Assembly: GCA_037013685.1 (NCBI GenBank)
Contig: CM072884.1
Coordinates: forward strand, 108,365,548-108,429,547
Origin: Acridotheres tristis
Lineage: Eukaryota; Chordata; Aves; Passeriformes; Sturnidae
Length of the DNA stretch: 64,000 bases
Direction of reading: 5' to 3'
Shown: piece by piece, positions 52,849 to 64,000 of the stretch
How the letters are laid out: each line of letters opens with the position of its first letter
Position numbering within the stretch: the first letter of the stretch is position 1
Program-made: the position numbers and the translations under genes
The notes under the pieces: generated by a model
What the model saw: only the letters and a program-made list of their open reading frames with translations
Databases searched by the model: none
Told to the model about the DNA's origin: nothing

Positions 52849-53270
52849 CTGAATCCCAGCAGGGAGCTGGGGCTCTGCTCCTCAGCCGCTCTCCCCGGGG
52901 CAGTTCCCGCAGTTACTCTACACTGACACTTGGTCACCAGGCTCGCAGCAGCCAAATTCTTCTTCCGTCCCAGAGAAGCACGGACCAGTCATGCTCGTGC
53001 CTCTGGCGCTGACACACAGGGAAATGATCTGCCGGGAAGGCAGGAGAGCCTCCCTCTGTCCTTCAGCGGGCGGTCTGGGGTCGCGCAGCATCCTCCGGTG
53101 TCAGCTCCGGGCGGCACAGCCGCACCGCGCTGCTGTCACACCGCGGGCACCGCGGCAGAGCCAGGCACCGGCGCTTCCCTCTCAGCTCTGAGACCGCAAA
53201 CTGTGTGTGTTAAATCTGTCCTAATCCACAGCCAGCGCTGTCCGGTCCGTTGGAAAGCCTTGCGGAAGTT
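52849..53270 (-). promoter_or_regulatory. NDP: Compact CpG island inside NDP intron 1, with a strong splice donor
   Basis: From about 53,030 to 53,260 the sequence is rich in CpG (clusters such as GGTCGCGCAGC, CCGCACCGCGC and CCGCGGGCACCGCGG) in an otherwise CpG-poor intron. On the minus strand it is followed by GGGATTCAG|GTGAGTGA, a near-perfect donor at 52,849/52,848. It could be an alternative NDP promoter with its own non-coding first exon, or an intragenic regulatory island. Both are inferences from composition and one splice signal. Confidence 0.5.
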
Positions 53271-53865
53271 CGGGTAAATAATAATGTGCGAATTCTGAGC
53301 GCTCCCGGGAAGCGTGAGACACAAAGCTAGGAATAAATATTGCCTGTTGTTTCAAATTATTCTGAGGGCTCCAGCAGATGACTGGCAAGAGAACAGCAGG
53401 CGTAAGTAGTGATAAAAGTAAACAGTCCAACTTTAAAGTAGCAGGCTTGCCCGTGTTCATAGAGCCCTATTGTAGTGGGACAAAGAGGGTGCTGGCGATA
53501 CCAGCGCCCTCTCGGTGAATTCAGGGCAGAGTCCAGCATGTCCATTCACTCCCAGGCCACAGCTATGACCAGCACAGAGCTGCAGAATGGAGCTCAGCAT
53601 GCTCACAAGAATAGGCGTTTAACCAAGTTGCTCAGAAGCAGCCTGGGCCACCTATTTGACCACATACAGCAACCTTCAGACAGGAGGTAAGGACACAAGG
53701 GTAAAGAGACACAGGGACTAGAGCTGTGTTGGTTCCATTTAAATGCAGTTTAATTTTAAAAATGGTACAAGGAGAACATGTCTTTATCAGATAAAGAGAT
53801 TAAGCACCCGATTTAAATCCATGTAATACTCAAAATCTGTAGGAATCTCTTATTTGCATGCTTAC

Positions 53866-53955
53866 CTTTGGAAAATGCACCACTCCTTCCTTCCCTCAAA
53901 CTCTTCAGAGAGCTAAAAGAGGTCCTGTTACTTCCAAATGCTTTTGTTCTTCTGT
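53866..53955 (-). other. NDP: NDP non-coding exon 1 (5'UTR)
   Basis: In mammals NDP has a non-coding first exon. Here a strong donor TTTTCCAAAG|GTAAGC ends the exon at 53,866. A good TATA box lies 110-117 bases upstream of that donor, predicting a start near 53,950-53,955 and an exon of about 85-90 bases. The exon contains no long open frame. The 5' end is inferred from TATA spacing. If transcription starts further upstream, as in human annotations where a CT repeat is inside the 5'UTR, the exon would extend past 54,048. Confidence 0.65.
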
Positions 53956-53975
53956 CCCTCCGTCACATGGCTTGC

Positions 53976-53983
53976 CTTTTATA
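53976..53983 (-). promoter_or_regulatory. NDP: TATA box of the NDP promoter
   Basis: AAATATAAAAGGCAAG on the minus strand is a consensus TATA box. It lies between the CT tract and the exon 1 donor, in the orientation of NDP. Confidence 0.6.
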
Positions 53984-54015
53984 TTTGCAACACACAAAAG
54001 TTAGGGCTGTTGTTT

Positions 54016-54048
54016 AAGAGAGAGAGGGAGAGAGAGGGAGAGAGGGGG
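54016..54048 (-). promoter_or_regulatory. NDP: CT-rich (GAGA-type) tract upstream of NDP exon 1
   Basis: On the NDP strand this is CCCCCTCTCTCCCTCTCTCT continuing to CTTAAAC, 33-65 bases upstream of the TATA box. Human NDP has a length-variable CT repeat in its 5' region. The similar placement here supports this being the NDP promoter. Confidence 0.6.
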
Positions 54049-54092
54049 AATGTCAAATGGAAAAGTGCCATTGCAGACATATATCAATCAGG

Positions 54093-54109
54093 GCAGCAGC
54101 AGCAGCAGC
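54093..54109. repeat. short (CAG)n tract
   Basis: About five CAG units roughly 110 bases upstream of the NDP TATA box. No function is apparent. Confidence 0.8.
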
Positions 54110-57100
54110 TCACTGGCAAATGGGAATTCCACAGAAATGTGAAGCTCTTGTTATCTGAGAAATCACAAAACACCACCAGCCAAGCTCCCCTCTGCAGGGA
54201 CTTCTTATTATTGGCAAGCCAGGAAATAGAAGGAAATGTAGGCGCTTTTTTATTGCTGTTATTGTTTCAGATCTGGAGATAAGGACGCTGTGGCATGTGT
54301 AAGCCAGAGGAATATAAATCCTGAATCAAATTCCTTCCTAAACAAATGCACCATGTGCAAGATAAAGCAAACTACTGAGAAGCAAGATAATGGAGCTAAG
54401 TGAAGAATCTGACAGTAATGATTTAAAGAATTTGATAACTGCACTTGGAAAATATCCACAGAAAAACTACCTGCTCCCTGGATTACTCATTAATCTCCTT
54501 TTCTTTTTTTTTTTTTCTGACCAGTTTTTCTTAGGCTTTTTAAAACTGTGATCCTTAATTTAAGCTATGCTGCTTCACTACAGTTGGTCAACTAAACCAT
54601 CAGACATTCCCTAGCTCTCCAGTTGGGTAAGCAGGCAGGCATTTTCTGTATAAGTACTTGACTGCAAATCTGCAATTCCCTTGCTTCAGACAACCTGCCA
54701 AGAAATTCTGAAGTTTCTGTCAAATAAACTCAGAATTTTGCTCAGAGAAGAAAACATTATCTTTACACACCTTTCTCTGAAGAAGGCCAAGTTTGAAAGA
54801 AGTTATCCTTAAAATATTTTATTAAATACTATGAGTGTGTGCAAAAAGAAAAAAAAATGCCCTGAGAGGCTGAAGGCAGGCTCCATCCACTGGAAAGCCC
54901 CACTTACAACAAGCACATCACAGATCTGGATGCACCAAACCCTCTCCGCAGAGGAGGGTGTTTCACTTCCCTGTGGAGTGCCCCCTAGTCATCCTGCAGG
55001 ATCATGGGAAGCACAGACCTAAGCTGGTTAATTGAAAAATAGGCAACATAGCTGGCCATTCACAAGCTGGATCTGTTCAGAGGCACTGGCCAGCAGATGG
55101 ACTGGGTTCTGTCTCAATTGTGTTTGAACTCTAAAAGAAAGTTGGTATTTGATGGATGACGTTATTAGCTAAATGTCTTATGTGGTATAAGATCAAAGAA
55201 CAGATGGGAATTGCGCCTTAAAAAGAGAATAATCTAAAAGGGGAATGGCTTTTAGATGAGTAAGCATCATGGAAACAATAAAGGAGACTTTCTTTGGCTT
55301 GCTTGGCTACACAGCCAGGTCTGACTGGTGGGATAAACAAACAACCCACTTAGGACCAAAATTCTTAGGGTGTGAGTTTTGCTGCATATTTTTCCCTTCA
55401 TATTCAGTGTTTACATTGTTTTGCCTCTTGAGTCAACACCAAAGTGTTTCTCCCCTGACCAAATGTGTCCCAGCTCTCTGTTTCCTCGCAGATGCCACTG
55501 AGGTCACCCAGGGTGGGTGGTGGCAAAGCTCATCAGCACCTTCACCTTGCTGTAACCACAGGCTGAGACCTCTGCTCTGGCACAGCACTCACCTTAAACA
55601 GAGAGACTACACACAGCAACATTTCTAATTTAGCCAACACCCTCCTTTAAAATGAAGGCTACTGGCTCTTTGGTCATTGTACTGCTGTGCTGTCTGTCTT
55701 TTTCACTGACAAGAAAGTGAGTTAAATACTCTGGTTACTTCCACTAAGAACCTTCCATGTGCAAGACAAAGTAGCTTCTGGATTAAATCCTCCAGTAGAC
55801 AGTAGATATCCTACTCATGGTTCTCCCTGAAAATGGTGCTTTTGGGTTTTTTAACTGGCACTGCTTAGGCTTCTTGTCTTTGTGTCATCTGCAGGTGACA
55901 ATATCTGTATAATTTTTTTGTTGTTGAGTGCTGAGCATACTCAACAATTATCAATAATTCCTCAAACAGTGATATTTTTGAGATGTAGTGCTCAGCAGTT
56001 TGCTACCACAACATAAATTCTTAGTACAGGGAAATCAGCAAAAGTGACTTTCAATTTTTTATCTTCAGCTTCCAGACTCTGTTTGGCAGCCAGTGGAAGT
56101 TAATCAGCAATTAATTGCCCACACAGCCTGGTGACTTATAAACTGACACTCTCATTTGTGGCCTTCTGAATGAACTTGCATATGAGCATAAGCACAAAAG
56201 TAGAAACATCCAATGTTTCTCCCCCCGACTCAAGAACACTGGCCCATAACTTTTTCATAGCTGTTCATAAATCTTTAGCCTCTCTCAAACACTGTGACTT
56301 AATCCCACCCATAAAACCAGACATTTTGAAGAAACAAATAAAAGCAGAAAGAACAGGAGCTCAGAGCTCAGTTTTCAAAGACCACTAGACATCTGAGATG
56401 ACCCCAGATATAAGATAATATTTCCAGAAGATTTAAGGTATTCTGCTCCCATCAGTTTTGATCTGAGTTCCCTTCAAAAGAGGCTTATCTCACTTAGAAG
56501 TATTGGCCTGAAAACTAAATTTAGGCTCTTCCAGAAGCAAATGTAGAGTTTCCATTCCAAATGACTTCCAGTACAGGCCCATTTCAGATAGACATCAATA
56601 GCAGTTTTTCTCCCTGTAAACAGCCATAGATAGTCTGCTGACTCAGTTGAACTAATATATGTGTGGGTTTGTTTTTGTTTTGTTGTTTGGGTTTTTTTTC
56701 AAATAGAGAATTGGGTGAGATAAATCCTTGTAGTCTCAGGATGCAATTTTGAAGAGATGGATATTCACTACTTCATGGAGTTCTACCAACTTCCCTAGTT
56801 TAATCCTCATAAAGTGCATTGGAGACCTGCACCCTATTCTTTATTTCACCACCACACGACCTACAAGACTCATGTTTGTTCTCAGAAAAGCATTGGACTA
56901 CCATTAGCTGCAGTTCAGTGGGACCCAAATGTTTGCCCTATTGGCATCATCAGCTCCCATGTTCCTTCTTCAAAGGAGCAGGATTTCACCTCTCCATCAT
57001 GCATGTGTTGTGAAATGCATTCAGACTTGTACAGAAAACTCAGTATTTCATCTTTATCTTAAGGATTTCCCAGTGCTGCCACTTTGTAGCCTCCCCCAGG

Positions 57101-60100
57101 CAATTTTTTGCATTCTGAGACAGCAGGTAACAGACCTCAAAATTATCAAACGTGCTGTCAGAACAGGCATTGCTTGGTATCTGTGCTGGTTGTGTCTGCA
57201 AAGACCAGGAAAGGAGTACAAATGCAAGGACAATCTTTAAATGTAGATACACATACACAGACATAAACATTGCACCCTTTTGCTGGAAGCAGCTGGAGAG
57301 AGTGGGATGCACAGGAATGCAGTTCAGGGAAAGGCCATGTTTTGTTCCATTACTGAGTTGATGAAGGAGGGCTTATATTTGGGGATTGGCCATCAGTATT
57401 CCTCTCATAGTTGTGAATGTAGGCGGAACTGAAAGCATTGTAATGGCAATCTACTGTAACAAAAAATGTAATACTTATATAATGAATTTATGCTTTGTAT
57501 ATGTAAGAGGAACTCAGGATTCTTAGGGGAATTATTTTCTATAACTCTAATAATAAAAATAAATATTAGGCAAATAATATTCCCAATAAATAAAGCTACA
57601 TAACCACATCAGCAATGAAGAAGCAGGTGGCACAGAAGTCTGTTTAGACACTTAATGCTTTTTATCTTTCTCCCCATGGTGCTTTATCTCAGATTTGTTA
57701 TGCAAGGATATTTAAATACCTAAACACACATAATCTTCTGTAAACTAAATTGGTCTCTTCTTTCAATGTTTATATGTATTAATGAATATGTGTTGTTAAG
57801 AAATAGTAAATGGAAATGTTCATTCAGCGAGACTCCTGTCGTCCGGGGATAAGGCTGCTATGGAGAAGTCTGTGAAAATTAGGTCTAAATTATATGCTTA
57901 TTAATTTTAAGACAGAAAGACATATTGCCTGTGGACAATACTTAGCCTTTAGGCTGACTTGAAAATGCAGCTGCAGAAGGACCAGGTGTCCCCCTGGCTC
58001 CTGCAGCAGGAAGAAGCAGTTGGCCAGGTAGGGTCGCCTCCTCTGAGGTGTACTGCCCACAAGGCACAAACTACTGTGGACTGTCAGTGCTTGAAAAAGG
58101 CAAGCTGAGGAGCCTGACAATGCAAACAATGTGCCAAGGGGAGATTCTGCATGAACAGCGTCCTGGCCATGTCTGGAGGAGAGGTGGGCACTGCTGTGGC
58201 ATGGGAAGGTTTCCATGAGTGATCTGGGCACACAAAGCCACAGCCAGGCTGTCCTGCACTCACCAAGAGCCCCGATGGACAGTTTGTACAGGACAAGTGA
58301 AAAAGCCTGGATTCCTACTTGTTTTTGCCCTATGTCCCTCAGGGTTACCCACTCAGGTTTCCCCCTACATAACCATCAGCTCCTTGCTCCCCACATCTCT
58401 TGATGATGTGGATTTAAACTCTTTGCCCTTTGCTCACATCCACCATTTTTTCAACTGCTTTTAAAGCCCCTACAAGACTGCTGGCTGAGCAAAGGGCAGC
58501 ACACCCTCACTGAGTGGCAAACACACCCTGTGGCTTCTTGCCTCCTCTGGCAGCAAACTATGGGTGCTTTGGTTTCTGTCTGAAGGACAACAATAGGATG
58601 CAACATTCCTGCCCAAGCACTACGCCTCCTCACATGTCCAAGAAACTGTCCAAAAACTTTGTTTTCTCTGTGAGATCTCAGCCTTGCTGTTAAAATTGAT
58701 TGAATTTGAGAAGCTGGATGAAAAGCTGCAGGGAGACACTAATATCAGGGCTGAGACAAAAAGCAACTCAATACTATGAGAAATTTGTAAATAAGAGTAA
58801 AAATATCTCTGTTCTACCTTCAGGCTGCTGGAAGTGGAGTGCCTTTTCCCTAGCAGAGATTGTTTTCACCCTGATCCCTGTCCCCATCCCCTTTAGAGTG
58901 ACTGGCTGCACCTCTCTGGTGTCCTTTGCCACTACTTTATGCCTAATGGAGAAAGAGGAAAGCTACTGTGTTTGCCTGAATTTCAACAGCATGGATCAAC
59001 AGTTCTGCACGCACTTCTGAGGTTCATCCACCCTCCCTGAAGGCAGCTGTGTCAGCTGGGCTCCTCTGTCAGTGGAAACCACAAACAGGTACTGCTCATT
59101 TTGTTCGTGATGGGATGAGGTGGAGCTGCCTTTTGGCAGTATCTCTTTATCTCTATTAATAACAAGAGGAGCCAAGAGTCAGCTTGATTTAGTCATCCAG
59201 CTGTTGAATGCCTTGGTTAGGGCAGATGAATTCCACCTTTAAGGTTGTTTCAAATTATCTTATAAGCATATGCAGTAGATGCTTAACATACCAGCTAACA
59301 ATCTACAGTTGCATGTAGATCAGTGTTAAATACCACACTTTTTTCCAAGGCTGCAGGGAAACTTTTGATCAAACACTGTTGGATAATGACACCTGATGTG
59401 CAGTGTGCAATTTGCAGCATATGTCTTCCACCTGATAAAAAGGATATCTCTGTGAGAACTTGTAATATGTCAGATGTTTATCTTAGTACCAAAGAACAAT
59501 TGGGATGTGTCCTACAGGATCCCCAGCCATATCTAAAAGCAGCTGTATTAACCCCAGTCTCTTGTAGGAAAGAGTTAGTCATGGCCCCCAGGTTTCCAGT
59601 GTGGAGTTTGGGACTTTGGGGTACAGCTTACCTGTGGGATTTCTGGCAATTTCTCCCATGCTTCTCCAGCGTTTGCATCTCCACCTTTCCACATGGCTGA
59701 AGTGTGGTGCACCTTGGGCATCAACACTGATCTCTCTACCCCCTTATCCCAAACCACAAACAATAACATTTCTGCTGATTCCTGTCCCCAGTGTTTCTCA
59801 GGAGTTTTTTTGAAAAGTCCTAAACAGCCCCAGTGGCACAGCTGGAAGTTTTGCAAGGATACAAACTGAGGGTTAAGCATTCTAAATGTGGTTTGAAGCA
59901 GCTTCCCTCAGCGAGGGTCAGACCATGAGGGCTTGCATGTCACTGAGCATCAAACTGCACATTCATTTCTAGGATGCTTTGCACAAGATGGAGAAAACTC
60001 TAAGGTAGCAGGAATATCTCCACTTAATTGAAAAAAGCATCATTGCCTTCCTCAGGATAATATCAGGTTATGATTGTGGTTTGAACAACATTTCCATAAT

Positions 60101-63100
60101 GGCAAAAAACTACCCATAAATTTGCTTAGAGCTGTAAAACTGACCTGGAAAGATACAGCCAGCTACTAACAATAGCAACCTTATTTTATTGCGGTCTCCT
60201 GCCAATACCCACAAAATATTATTTTCTTGCAGTAAAAATGCAATAAGGAAATGGAGATGATGTTTTTCTGTGCTATTTACTATGAAAAATTAAAGTGAAA
60301 TCATTTGTCTGTGACTCAGGTTTGCGTGGCCAGTCCCTGTGCAACACCTCATGTTTTAAAAGGAATCACTAAATGAAATTCAGTCTCAGCTAAGCAGTTT
60401 GGGTTAAATCTACAGGGCAGCTCATCTTATGGGAAGTTGCTGAGAAGAAATGCTATTTAGAGCAGGAAATTGGTGATTCATAATTGACATTAACTCCAGT
60501 TACCCTCCAATGTTCATGCTGTACTTCATGCGAAATTATTATAAGGAAAGAAAGGCCATTCCCTTGAGCAAGTTCAAGTTAATGTTTAGGAAACCATTTA
60601 AGTTATTATTAGGACAAAAGTCATTACAGTGGAAGGGTCAGATGCTCAGACTGCGCCCTCAGCTGCAAAGCCTGCACATTTTAATACCTCTTTGCAGGTA
60701 ACTCTTCAGACATTTGGTCATTTTGGCCAATGCAATGAAATTCCAGCTTCGCCATGTCTCAGTCAAATCTCCCACCTACTGGACAGAGCCAGAAACAAGT
60801 ACTTTTTTAGCACTCCCTAATTGCACTGAAATCCATGCTGGTGTCCAGTTTTACACACACAGGTTCCTGTGAGCCTGGAGGAATTCCAGAAGGAGGTGGG
60901 AGCAGAGCCACGAGGATGTGCTTGAGGACCTGGCAGATACCAAAATTGCAGAATGATGCAATTCAGATAATGAGACAGCCCAGGGGCTGGGTCCTCACCT
61001 AGTGAAAGCCAGCAATGCTCTGTGCCTTCTGCTAAAAGCTGTGACCTTGCACCAGGGGCAAATCTGGTGCCACCACTGCCTGGTTCTTGGCAGATGGACG
61101 CTTTGCTACTTGGTCTCCACAGCACAGGTGAAGCTCACTGAAGTTCCTCAGAGTACTGCCCTTTATTCAGTCCAAAAGGACATATGAACTTAATTATTCC
61201 ACCATAACATTAGCCTAGAATAAGGAATTAAATAGCTCTTGCTATGGATTTTTGGTGTGAGTAAAGCTTTGGCATCTTATGCAATTTTTTAATGATTTTG
61301 GTTTTTTCTGAATAGAAACAAATATTTTTCTAATATAGAATATGTCTTAAACAGCAAGTGTAAATCAGAGGCAGGCTTCAGGTAAAGAAAGAGATTAAAG
61401 ACTCATGCAGTTATAAATTTAAGTACCTTTGAGCTTGAGAAAAGCACTTTAAACCACTGCCTCATTATTAACCTTTAGAAAAGAGGGATTTGGATTCCTC
61501 TCTACAGAGACAGATGCTCTGCAGCCCCAGTGCTGTGCATGACCAAGGACCCCAGAAGAAAAGCCAGTCACTCTCCACCTCCTGGGGCCCTATGAACTGC
61601 AGTGGATGCTTGGGGCACAGAGAGGTCATGGAAAGCCAAAGCACTCACCATCCTCCTTGAGCTGCTACTTGGGCTAAGTCAGACAACAGAGGGATTTTTT
61701 GGGGGGTTAGCAAGAGCATCAGCACCCAGCCTCAGGAGCAAAAAAACTGAGAAAACATTACTTGTGTGAGACCAGAGGTGGAAGAAGTCCTGGCAGAGCT
61801 GAAGCATGCTGGAGTTGAAAGGACACCAGAAAAGGGTATAAACTGTGGTGTACTGAGAGTGATCATGGTAAAGGGTGAGAGAGCTTGCAAGACAAAGGCA
61901 GGAGAGGCAGGAGAAAGAGCCACTCATTGGTGGTTCCAGATTATCCCCAGTTCTTCTGGGCAAAAGAATCATTGTAGAAATGTGAGTCCTGTATTTCATC
62001 TGAAAACTAAAAAGATGAATACAAGGTTATCAAACAGAGGCTAGAAACAGGAAAGTTTGCCCTCACTTAGCAGAGCCAAAGCTACAGCACAACTCCAGGA
62101 GCTTCAGGAACACACCCTTGGCAAGACCCTCTCTTGGAATTACTGCCTGGGTTTGAGCTTGGAGGCTACTGCAAGAAGCAGAATTAACTCTGGAGCAAGG
62201 AACTAGGATTTCCCAAGCAAAGGAAGTCAATCAGAACAGGCTGAGGCTGATGCAAGGATGCACAGAGACTGAAAAGAGCCCTGAAATGGAAGGCAAAGCC
62301 CAGTCTGCTGCAGCAGGAGACACTGAAAACCACATATCATGTACATACCTTGGCAAGCCACAGCTGAGCCCAGAATTTGGGAAAAGAGTAACAACAGATT
62401 ACCTTTTCTGGGAAAGAATCAACATGAACCTGTGGGGCATAGCATGGGAGAGGAGAATGGTCACAGCACCATTAGAGGCAAAGGGCTTATTTACAGGAGC
62501 CATGAAAAATGTTGTGGGGCAAGACAAAAGGACAACCAGCCCATAGGCAAATGGCAATAATCAATTTTCATCTGGACAGAGCTGCAGAAGCTGATAAGGG
62601 TCTGACAGGGTTACGAGCACTGAGAGAAAAACTGCAGGCAGCATAAGGGAGGAGAAGGAAGGGCTCAGAAGGACTGTTCCTCACTGAAAGAGATAAAGGC
62701 ATGTGCAAATGAAAGAGAGAGTTCATAATAATGTCAAGGATTTTTTAAATGTCACATCCTTGATCTCACCCCCAGGGTGAGCACGCTGGATCAGAACAAC
62801 AGCAGAAATGGCTGGAGGACTCTTTAAACTGCAGAAGAGAGCACAAAAACACCTCCTTACTCCTCAATTCCCCATCTCACTGTCCCCATCTCCACTAGGG
62901 TGGCTGGAGCCTTGCAGCCCCAGCCCGGGGTGAGGTTTGAAGCACACTGCTGTGAGAATCAGTGGTCCAGGGAGAAACTCGGCCCTGGAGACACTCCACA
63001 TCCACCCACAGGAAGAAATGTTGCTTCCTTAGCAAATAAGGAGAATTAAGTCATTATGTGAACAGGACAAGTTTTCCTCTCTGCCCAGAGGGAATGGCTT

Positions 63101-63157
63101 CTAGGGGACAGTTGACAGCACAAATGACACCTGACACACCAAAGAGTGCTCTGGTGT
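54110..63157. other. NDP upstream region, no gene recognised
   Basis: About 9 kb 5' of NDP. In mammals the next gene on this side is EFHC2. I could not find an EFHC2 exon here. The sequence is AT-rich, with scattered chance frames of up to about 125 codons, none with a recognisable domain, and T-rich and A-rich patches (for example 54,508-54,519 and 56,665-56,700). Confidence 0.55.
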
Positions 63158-63575
63158 TGGGAGTCCAGAGGAGGGACATGAAGATGATTAGAGGGATGGA
63201 ACACCTCACAGGAGAAAAGGCTGAGAGAATTGGGATTGTTCAGCCTGGAGAAGAGAAGGCTCCAAGGCAACCTTATTGCAGCCTTTCAGTGCCTGGAAAG
63301 GGATTTAAACTGGAAAGGAACTTTCAAATGGGCATATAGGGATAGGATAAGGGGTGATGGCTTTAAACTAAAAGAGGGTAGGCTTACATTATATAATAGG
63401 AAGAAACTCTTTGCTGTGAGGGTGGTGAGGCACTGGAATGTATTGCCCCTGGGCTGATACAGCTTCTGTAAGACTTGGTTGAGGTCATAATCTTCAACCA
63501 GCCTGGAACTCTCTTTGGAATAACTGCAGTGATGCTTTGGAACTGGATGGGCTCATCCAGTTAAGATCACCCCTT
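63158..63575 (+). mobile_element. CR1 LINE, ORF2 C-terminus and 3' tail
   Basis: Conceptual translation shows the C-terminal end of CR1 ORF2: IRGMEHLTGEKAERIGIVQP in one frame, and after a frameshift LFSLEKRRLQGNLIAAFQCL, then DGFKLKEGRLTLYNRKKLFA and VRVVRHWNVLP. The sequence then runs through a degenerate 3' end (GATGGGCTCATCCAGTTAAGATCACCCCTTCC). The copy is 5'-truncated and frameshifted, in + orientation. Confidence 0.9.
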
Positions 63576-64000
63576 CCATTTCAAAAGGCCACTCTGGAAA
63601 GTAAAGCAGCCAGGCTGTATCCCTTGTTTGCAAAACAGGAGGCCTAACCTGAATTCCATCAGTGAGGCTCCTAAATCTACATCGCACTAAATTTCCCCTT
63701 CTAGCCATACAATGATAGTACCTACTTTGGTATCTTTAATACTTATTGATCTAGTAAATCCAATTAATGGGATGGTGCAATTGCATTTTTTGAATGCTTA
63801 AAACATAGTACTGTGTGATGCTGATTTCTCTGGTACTTTTGGGAAGGAATGGCTGTGCTCTGAGCTTCCTAAAACCCTCTGGAGATTGGGAATATGGTAC
63901 CTGCATGTACCTCCAGTTTATTGTAATTTGCTGAACACAGAAAAAGGATGATCAGTCTGTAGGAATTGTTGTTATTTTCTTCTTTCATTGTTGATGTTCT
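63576..64000. other. Unassigned sequence at the right edge
   Basis: AT-rich sequence after the CR1 copy. I see no gene or named repeat in it. Confidence 0.5.

Larger units (their letters stand above)
43014..53865 (-). other. NDP: NDP intron 1
   Basis: A 10.9-kb intron between the inferred non-coding exon 1 and exon 2, with GTAAGC and TTACCAG ends. It contains a (GTT)n run and an internal CpG island (listed separately). The remaining sequence has only short chance frames, and I recognise no transposon longer than a remnant in it. Confidence 0.75.

Noticed and set aside
54110..64000. 3' exons of EFHC2, the expected next gene by mammalian synteny
   Set aside because: No recognisable EFHC2 sequence was seen. 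It probably lies beyond the right edge.

Overview
The window is vertebrate, almost certainly avian, genomic DNA. It is intron- and repeat-rich, with CR1 LINE fragments, ERV-type LTRs and microsatellites. Only two genes can be supported, both on the minus strand: the first coding exon of monoamine oxidase B (MAOB) near 11.3 kb, and the complete coding region of NDP (norrin) in two exons at 35.2-35.5 kb and 42.8-43.0 kb. The order MAOB-NDP, both in the same direction, matches human Xp11.3 and the orthologous bird autosomal locus. The CR1 3' ends and the LTR types suggest a bird, and one LTR style (the TGTCCTGGGG...CCAGGACA solo LTR) suggests a songbird. The species assignment is inference.

Layout on + strand coordinates: 1-11,296 is MAOB intron 1, with a CR1 copy at 4.6-5.0 kb and a 300-bp A/T simple tract next to the promoter. 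11,150-11,560 is the MAOB CpG island, GC boxes and exon 1. 11,561-34,674 is the MAOB-NDP intergenic interval, about 23 kb, holding an LTR-like element (14.3-14.9 kb), a cluster of three small CR1 pieces (21.8-22.5 kb) and a clean solo LTR with a 5-bp target-site duplication (31,050-31,721). 34,675-53,955 is the NDP gene, about 19 kb: 3'UTR, exon 3, an intron 2 carrying a second LTR and several microsatellites, exon 2, an intron 1 containing a compact internal CpG island, and a non-coding exon 1 recognised from a TATA box, an upstream CT tract and a strong splice donor. 54,100-64,000 is NDP upstream sequence with no recognised gene, ending in a CR1 copy.

Norrin is a secreted cystine-knot ligand for Frizzled-4/LRP5 (retinal and inner-ear vasculature). 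MAOB is a flavoenzyme of the mitochondrial outer membrane. They are neighbours by conserved synteny and do not share a pathway. I found no tRNA, rRNA, CRISPR array, prokaryotic mobile element or complete provirus. Nearly all open reading frames outside the exons named here are chance frames in introns, repeats or CpG islands.
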